DNA from: Deltaproteobacteria bacterium
GTDB lineage: Bacteria > Desulfobacterota > Desulfobaccia > Desulfobaccales > 0-14-0-80-60-11
Length of the DNA: 64,000 nt
Direction: 5' to 3'
Assembly: GCA_030018495.1 (NCBI GenBank)
Contig: JASEFS010000001.1
Span: 62,001-126,000, forward strand
In this document: in pieces, positions 59,470 through 64,000 of the stretch
Numbering within the stretch: the stretch's first letter is position 1
Layout: the number at the start of each line of letters is the position of its first letter
Notes under the pieces: generated by a model
Told to the model about the DNA's origin: nothing
Database searches by the model: none
Seen by the model: the letters and a program-made list of their open reading frames with translations, nothing else
Made by a program: the position numbers and the translations under genes

Positions 59470-61476
59470 ATGAAAAAAATGCCCGGTGATGTCTGCTCCG
59501 ATCCTGAGAACCGGAGAAAAGCAATCCCCTCTGACCCTGTTACAACGCCCGGACAGATGCCTCCTTTTCGCTGGAAGGCGGGTCTGGCGTGGGGATTGAT
59601 GGCAATCTGGACCGCGCTGGTGGGGGCTTCGCTGCTGTGGAACATCCACCAGGCCAGACAAACAGCTTTGGAACTGGCTACCACCGAGGCCCACCTCAGT
59701 TATAACAAGGATCTGGCTTACCGTCTTTGGGCCACCAGGCATGGAGGGGTGTATGTGCCGATAACCCCGGAGACGCCGCCCAATCCCTATCTTTCCCATT
59801 TGCCCGAACGTGACATCAAGACACCTTCCGGACGGGCTTTGACGTTGTTGAACCCGGCCTACATGACGCGCCAGGTGCATGAACTGTCGGCCCAGCTTTA
59901 CGGCATCAAAGGCCATCTTACCAGTCTCAAGCCGATACGCGCGGGAAACGCTCCTGATGATTGGGAGACCAAAGCATTGGAAGCCTTCGAAGCCGGCACC
60001 CCCGAGTTATCCGAGGTGGTGGAATTGGCGGGGGACCCCCACCTTCGCTTCATGCGTCCCATGCACACCGAAAAGGCATGTCTCAAGTGTCATGCGGCCC
60101 AGGGGTACAAAGAAGGGGATATCCGGGGCGGCATCAGCGTGGATGTTCCCCTGAAGCCTTATTTCAGCGGCGTCAGGGTCCAAACTTTTGTTCTGGCGGC
60201 CGGCCATGGCCTGATTTGGCTGCTGGGACTGACCGGCATCATCATAGGCAACCGGCGTATCCGGCAGCACCTGGAGGAACGCAACCTGGCCGAAGAGGCC
60301 TTGCGTAAGAGTGAGGATCGGTTCCGCAAGGTCTTTGAAAACGCGGCCACAGGCATCGCCATCACGGATTGGGAAGGGCGCTTTCAGCAAAGCAATCCCG
60401 CGTATTGCGCGCTGCTCGGCTATTCCGAGGAGGAGCTACGCCGGATCGATTTTGCTTCGCTCATCCACCCTGAGGACCGGGACGCCAACCTGGCGGAGAT
60501 TCGCCGCCTGCAAGCCGGGGAGCTGCCGTTCTTCCAGATTGAAAACCGCTATGTCCGCAAAGACGGCCAGTCGGTCTGGGTCCACAAGTTCGTCTCCGTT
60601 CTGCCGGATGTTACGGGAAGGCCGGCCCACCTGTTGGCGCTGGTAACCGACGTCACCGAGCGCAAATGGGCGGAAGAGGCTCTGCGCCGGGCCCGCCATG
60701 AATTGGAACTCCGGGTGCAGAAGCGCACCGCGGATTTGCACCACACCGTGGAGCAACTCCAATGGGAAGTCGCCGAGCGCCGGCAGGCGGAAGAGAGGCT
60801 GGGGAAATCTGAAGAGCGGCTGCGCTACCTTGCGGCCCAGCTTCTGACTGCCCAGGAAACCGAGCGCAAACGCCTGGCTTTGGAACTGCACGACGATCTA
60901 GGGCAATCCCTGATAATCCTCAAATTGCAATTGCAGGCCGAGCTGAGAAAACTGCCGCCCGACGTCTCGGATGCCAAGGAAAGGTTGCAGCATATTATTG
61001 ATTATATCGATGAAGTGATCGGAAACGTCCGCCGTATGTCCCGGGACCTGCTGCCCTCAATTCTGAAAGACCTGGGGCTCAAAGCGGCCCTGAATTACCT
61101 TTTTGAAGAATTCTCCAAACTCAAGGAGATTCAGTTCAATCTGGAGATGGAAGACATTGACGGATTGTTGTCCAAGGAAGCCCAAATCGCGGTTTATCGG
61201 ATTTTTCAGGAATCATTGACCAACATCGCCAAGCATGCCCGGGCCACCCGGATCAAAGTGAGCATTAAACCTCAGGATGGGAAAGTGGCCTTCCGGCTGG
61301 AAGATAACGGCAGCGGTTTTGATCTTAAAGAGGTTATGTCAGGGGACCTTGCCAAGCGGGGTTTGGGGTTGCCCGCCATGCATGAGCGGGTGCGGTTGTT
61401 AGGTGGAAATTTGGATATTTCCAGCAGGCCGGGGACCGGCACCATGATTTCTTTCCATGTTCCGATAAGCGGCTAG
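59470..61476 (+). CDS. NarL-type sensor histidine kinase with CxxCH (Tll0287-like) sensor domain
   Basis: 668 aa. TM1 (LAWGLMAIWTALVGASLLW) near residue 40 and TM2 (FVLAAGHGLIWLLGLTGIIIG) near 245 enclose a periplasmic DUF3365/Tll0287-type domain with KACLKCHAAQGYKEGDIRGGISVDVPL; the CLKCH motif would attach a c-type haem. PAS follows at about 280-395 (FENAATGIAITDWEGRF), then a coiled coil and HisKA_3 (QETERKRLALELHDDLGQSLIILKL) with the HATPase motifs DNGSGFD and GLGLPAMHERV. It probably senses redox, O2 or NO through haem. No adjacent response regulator. Confidence 0.9.
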   Translation: MKKMPGDVCSDPENRRKAIPSDPVTTPGQMPPFRWKAGLAWGLMAIWTALVGASLLWNIHQARQTALELATTEAHLSYNKDLAYRLWATRHGGVYVPITPETPPNPYLSHLPERDIKTPSGRALTLLNPAYMTRQVHELSAQLYGIKGHLTSLKPIRAGNAPDDWETKALEAFEAGTPELSEVVELAGDPHLRFMRPMHTEKACLKCHAAQGYKEGDIRGGISVDVPLKPYFSGVRVQTFVLAAGHGLIWLLGLTGIIIGNRRIRQHLEERNLAEEALRKSEDRFRKVFENAATGIAITDWEGRFQQSNPAYCALLGYSEEELRRIDFASLIHPEDRDANLAEIRRLQAGELPFFQIENRYVRKDGQSVWVHKFVSVLPDVTGRPAHLLALVTDVTERKWAEEALRRARHELELRVQKRTADLHHTVEQLQWEVAERRQAEERLGKSEERLRYLAAQLLTAQETERKRLALELHDDLGQSLIILKLQLQAELRKLPPDVSDAKERLQHIIDYIDEVIGNVRRMSRDLLPSILKDLGLKAALNYLFEEFSKLKEIQFNLEMEDIDGLLSKEAQIAVYRIFQESLTNIAKHARATRIKVSIKPQDGKVAFRLEDNGSGFDLKEVMSGDLAKRGLGLPAMHERVRLLGGNLDISSRPGTGTMISFHVPISG

Positions 61477-61635
61477 ATTAAAAGGCCGGATCAGTAAGAC
61501 TCCCTGTCGCGTTGGGTTCGCCTCGGCAGCAGCTCCATTGGGACGGGCTTGTAAAAAGGGGGACCGCGGCTTAGGCCGATATGAGCAGTCGCCGGCGGGG
61601 CTCCAGCTTCTGGGGTGAACTTGCCCCAGAGGGCA

Positions 61636-61667
61636 AAGAAAAAGGCGCAATCACATAGGATTACGCC
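61636..61667 (-). terminator. rho-independent terminator of the CGGC gene
   Basis: On the minus strand GGCGTAATC-CTATGT-GATTGCGCC forms a hairpin (one mismatch), followed by TTTTTC, 30 bases after the stop codon of the CGGC-domain gene. Confidence 0.8.
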
Positions 61668-61696
61668 CGGCTGAACACAAACGGCGGCGATTGTGC

Positions 61697-62053
61697 CTAA
61701 TACGAGTGCGTGCCGATCACCACCTGTTTGCCCATCACGTTTTCAATCATGCCCGCGAGCTTTTCCAGGTTAATGGGGCAGGCTGCGGTCTGGACGGCTT
61801 TGACGATGCAGGTGCCGATATGGACCGTGTCAAAATCCCGGCCGTAGTGGTCGGCCACATCTTTGACCAGGGCCAACTTGGGCATGACCAGCCCCGGACA
61901 ATCCCCGCAGTCGCTCATGGCGATTACGTCAATGTTGTCGGCATAGCGGGAGAATTCCCCCTCCTTCAAATCCATGGCCTTGAAGCATTTGATGCAGCCG
62001 ATGCAACTGGCGTCCTTGATTTTTTGACAGGACATGATGGCAATGCGAGCCAT
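61697..62053 (-). CDS. CGGC-domain metal/redox-binding protein
   Basis: 118 aa, cytoplasmic. The family's Cys/His pattern: MSCQKIKDASCIGCIKCFKAM, then AMSDCGDCPGLVMPKL (the CGGC-type cysteine pair, here CGDC), DTVHIGTCIVKAVQTAACP. Seven to eight conserved cysteines suggest a metal cluster or zinc binding. Function of the family is unproven. It lies 14 bases after the PAS kinase gene on the same strand and shares its transcript, so it may be part of the sensing unit. Confidence 0.85.
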   Translation of the reverse strand: MARIAIMSCQKIKDASCIGCIKCFKAMDLKEGEFSRYADNIDVIAMSDCGDCPGLVMPKLALVKDVADHYGRDFDTVHIGTCIVKAVQTAACPINLEKLAGMIENVMGKQVVIGTHSY

Positions 62054-62067
62054 GGTACGGCCTCCTT

Positions 62068-63138
62068 TTATTCAAAATTGAACTTCTTCGGCAAAGTGAA
62101 AAAGAATGTAGAGCCTTTGCCCGCTTCGCTCTCCACCCAAATGCGGCCGCCGTGGGCGTCGACGATACGCTTGACGATGGCCAGACCAAGTCCCAGACCG
62201 CTTTCCTGCCCTGAGCCTTTGCCGCGGTAAAGCAATTCAAACAGATGGGGGAGATCCTGGGTATCGATGCCCGGCCCCTGGTCTTGGACGGCAAACTGCA
62301 CTTCCTCCCCCAGATCGCGCACTGTCAAGGTTACGATACTTTCAGGAGGGGAATATTTTATGGCGTTGTCCGTGAGATTGCCGAGAGCCCGCTGGAATAG
62401 GATGGGATCGGCCTGGAGAACAATAATATCCTGCGGGGACTCCAGCTTCAGGGTGATATCCTTCTCCTCAGCCTGAGGCCGCAAGCGGTTGATAACCTCC
62501 AGACACTCCTTCTCCACCTGCACGGCGCTCCTCACCGGGGTAATGATGTGCAGATCCAGGCGGGAATAGTCCAGAAAATTGGTGATAAGATTTTCCAGGC
62601 GCTGCATTTCCCCATGAATCATTTCCAGAAGGGATATCTGGTCTTTTTTGAGTTTGCCCGTCTTGCCTCGGAGGAGGCGGCTGAGGAGCCCGGCCATGCC
62701 CACCACCGGGGCCTTAAGATCATGGGCAAACATGCTCACCAACCGGCGCCGCTCATTTTCCAGGTGCTTAAGAGGGGCGATGTCCCGAAAAGTTTCCACT
62801 CCCCCGAGGAGATTTCCCTTATCATCCTTCAAGGCCGAAGCCGAGAGCATAACTTCAATTTTATTCCCGAAACGGTTGGTAAGAACGGCTTCCCGGGAAA
62901 TGATCTCGCCGGAGCTCATGGCCATTTTAAGGGGACACTCCCGGCCGCACATGCTGCTCTGGAGCACTTCCCCGCAAAACCGCCCCAAAGCTTCCTGCCG
63001 GGTGAAGCCGGTGAGCTTTTCGCTGGCGCGGTTGAGATCCGTAACGCGCATTTCTCCATCCACCGTGATCACCCCATCGGCCATGCTTTGGATGATAAAA
63101 TGCGGCCAATCGGGCAAATCAGAAGGAGATAATGCCAT
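62068..63138 (-). CDS. PAS sensor histidine kinase (soluble)
   Basis: 356 aa, no membrane helices. PAS at residues 10-125 ([34 protein letters not shown]) has an unusual Cys pair ([14 protein letters not shown]) that may hold a metal or cluster. H-box [28 protein letters not shown]-box [14 protein letters not shown]1 [24 protein letters not shown]2 [16 protein letters not shown]. Downstream CGGC protein shares the operon. Its cognate response regulator is not in the window. Confidence 0.92.
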   Translation of the reverse strand: MALSPSDLPDWPHFIIQSMADGVITVDGEMRVTDLNRASEKLTGFTRQEALGRFCGEVLQSSMCGRECPLKMAMSSGEIISREAVLTNRFGNKIEVMLSASALKDDKGNLLGGVETFRDIAPLKHLENERRRLVSMFAHDLKAPVVGMAGLLSRLLRGKTGKLKKDQISLLEMIHGEMQRLENLITNFLDYSRLDLHIITPVRSAVQVEKECLEVINRLRPQAEEKDITLKLESPQDIIVLQADPILFQRALGNLTDNAIKYSPPESIVTLTVRDLGEEVQFAVQDQGPGIDTQDLPHLFELLYRGKGSGQESGLGLGLAIVKRIVDAHGGRIWVESEAGKGSTFFFTLPKKFNFE

Positions 63139-63255
63139 GGCAAGGGCTCATCAAGGTCTGTGAACTCTTTTCGCCTCCCAGCCAGAGTCTTAAGTCTGAG
63201 AAGTGGCGGCGTCTTTTCTTAACGAGAACACATCCTGAATTTTAAGCAAATAAGA

Positions 63256-63289
63256 TTCCCCTGCCCAACCTATACGCCAGGCAGGGGAA
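63256..63289 (-). terminator. rho-independent terminator of the DUF5320 gene
   Basis: Ten-bp arms TTCCCCTGCC/GGCAGGGGAA around a 14-base loop, then on the minus strand TCTTATTTGCTT. It starts 11 bases past the DUF5320 stop codon. Confidence 0.8.
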
Positions 63290-63299
63290 GTTAGTCAAG

Positions 63300-63617
63300 T
63301 TAAGAGCCCTCCAGTTCGGCCAGACGTTTCTGAACAGCTTCGAGTTCGCTTTGCAGGTAGGCCTGTTCATCTCTCAAGGCCTGGGCTTCATCCTGGGGGG
63401 CGGCCCTGAACGCGGGACCGCGCGCGCCGAAAGGGCCGTAGCCCAAACCTCGCCAAGCCCTCCGGGGGCGGCCCCAAGGGCCGGCGCTTCGGCCGTATCC
63501 ACGTCCAAAGCCGAAGCCGCCTCCATAACCCCTGCGCCGACCGGCTCCGCAGGGACCCAGACCCCAGCCGGTGCCCGGACCCTCACCCCATGGTCCTGTG
63601 CCATTAAAACGCGGCAT
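63300..63617 (-). CDS. DUF5320 Gly-rich protein with C-terminal coiled coil
   Basis: 105 aa. MPRFNGTGPWGEGPGTGWGLGPCG is the DUF5320 start (MPxFxGTGPxGxGPxTG). A Gly/Arg/Tyr-rich middle (GYGGGFGFGRGYGRSAGPWG) and a short C-terminal coiled coil (LRDEQAYLQSELEAVQKRLAELEG) follow. Family members commonly neighbour NifX/NifB-like or zinc-ribbon proteins in anaerobes. Function unknown; it may bind metals or nucleic acid. It follows the zinc-ribbon gene on the same strand. Confidence 0.88.
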   Translation of the reverse strand: MPRFNGTGPWGEGPGTGWGLGPCGAGRRRGYGGGFGFGRGYGRSAGPWGRPRRAWRGLGYGPFGARGPAFRAAPQDEAQALRDEQAYLQSELEAVQKRLAELEGS

Positions 63618-63690
63618 GGTTTATCCCTCCTTGTTGCCTATGATTCTAGGTGGCGAAAAATCCGTTCGACTTAATACCAAACGCCGCAAA

Positions 63691-63717
63691 GCGGGTAGGC
63701 GAATCGCATCCCGCCTT
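63691..63717. repeat. REP-like arm, type B
   Basis: AGCGGGTAGGCGAATCGCATCCCGCC (approximate): an internally palindromic GCGGG/CCCGC repeat matching the inverted ends of the 13501-13734 element. Confidence 0.5.
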
Positions 63718-63795
63718 GGGCATAGGATGGCGCTGGTGACTACACCTGTGCCACCAACCCATGTTTCGCCGGGGCGCAATCCCAAGCCCTAAGCG

Positions 63796-63990
63796 CTATC
63801 GTTCACGGGTCATCACGCCCCCGCATTTCGGGCATTTTTCCTCGAAGCAGGGCATGCCTTGCCGGTGCGGTTCCTTGTGGCCGCAGGCCGTGCAGATGCA
63901 GAATCCGCCGGGGCCGGGCCGAAACCCGCCGCCGCGGCCTCTACCTCCGCCGGCGCCCGCGCCGCCTCCTGCGCCTTTAGCAAAGATCAT
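63796..63990 (-). CDS. small zinc-ribbon protein
   Basis: 64 aa from the ATG at 63990, six bases after GGAG (the ORF-track start is a GTG one codon earlier). Gly/Ala-rich N-terminus (AKGAGGGAGAGGGRGRGGGF), then two C-x2-C knuckles: FCICTACGHKEPHRQGMPCFEEKCPKCGGVMTR. The GHKEPHRQGMPC...KCPKCG pattern is seen in small proteins linked to DUF5320 and to NifX/NifB-like cofactor genes in anaerobes. Function unknown; likely zinc or Fe-S binding. The operon may continue beyond the right edge of the window. Confidence 0.75.
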   Translation of the reverse strand: MIFAKGAGGGAGAGGGRGRGGGFRPGPGGFCICTACGHKEPHRQGMPCFEEKCPKCGGVMTRER

Positions 63991-64000
63991 CACATTCTCC

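Noticed and set aside
61691-62230. 179-aa plus-strand ORF
   Set aside because: Antisense to the CGGC gene and the PAS kinase end.

Overview
The window is bacterial chromosomal DNA from a GC-rich, probably anaerobic, Gram-negative organism. The best guess is a Desulfobacterota (Desulfobacca/Syntrophobacterales-like) genome. The guess rests on long-form HdrA/HdrC, Fwd-like subunits, a tungstate transporter with a ModE-type regulator, DUF5320 and CGGC proteins, and the style of the intergenic repeats. No 16S rRNA or other phylogenetic marker is present, so this is inference. I ran no database search; families are named from recognisable motifs.

Layout. (1) 1-6.84 kb, minus strand: an operon of an FwdB-like protein, a cyclophilin, an FwdA-like amidohydrolase, an Fe-S protein, HdrC and a long HdrA that runs off the left edge. 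It resembles a formylmethanofuran-dehydrogenase/heterodisulfide-reductase supercomplex, but the catalytic motifs of both Fwd subunits are replaced. Its gaps hold short micro-repeats. (2) 7-13.3 kb: small genes, a PHP phosphoesterase, an LMW phosphatase/arsenate-reductase family protein, tRNA-Ser(UGA), a zur-znuACB operon and a methyltransferase. (3) 13.3-25 kb: a palindromic repeat element, a large multi-PAS hybrid histidine kinase, several small genes (some too short for the ORF track), a GNAT enzyme, a chemotaxis receptor, ribosomal protein L25, a methyltransferase and a secreted subtilase. (4) 25-32 kb: a c-di-GMP-I riboswitch ahead of a secreted HExxH protein, a NusG/RfaH-like antiterminator, an old-yellow-enzyme oxidoreductase, an M23 peptidase, and Spy-like and Tyr-rich envelope proteins.

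(5) 32.8-52.1 kb: a Wzx/Wzy-type exopolysaccharide locus. The first part (32.8-38.9 kb) is visibly AT-rich and looks recently acquired. It holds an initiating sugar transferase, aminotransferase-like and FemAB-like proteins, two divergent small Cys-rich paralogues, a relic of a third copy, and a methyltransferase split by a -1 frameshift at an A9-G tract. The GC-rich second part encodes Wza, a Wzc-type BY-kinase, an aminotransferase, a CapD/WbpM-like dehydratase, flippase, glycosyltransferases and polymerase/ligase. Two secreted beta-helix proteins follow on the opposite strand. (6) 56-59.1 kb: tupCBA tungstate transport and a ModE-like regulator, with two matching 24-bp operator candidates. 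(7) 59.4-64 kb: a histidine kinase with a CxxCH-containing sensor domain, a CGGC protein with a PAS kinase, DUF5320 and a zinc-ribbon protein.

How it fits together: the hdr-fwd-like operon probably belongs to core anaerobic electron transfer. The tungstate system could serve tungstoenzymes elsewhere in the cell. The central third builds and exports a surface glycan, with cell-envelope hydrolases and c-di-GMP control nearby, as expected for a sessile/biofilm switch.
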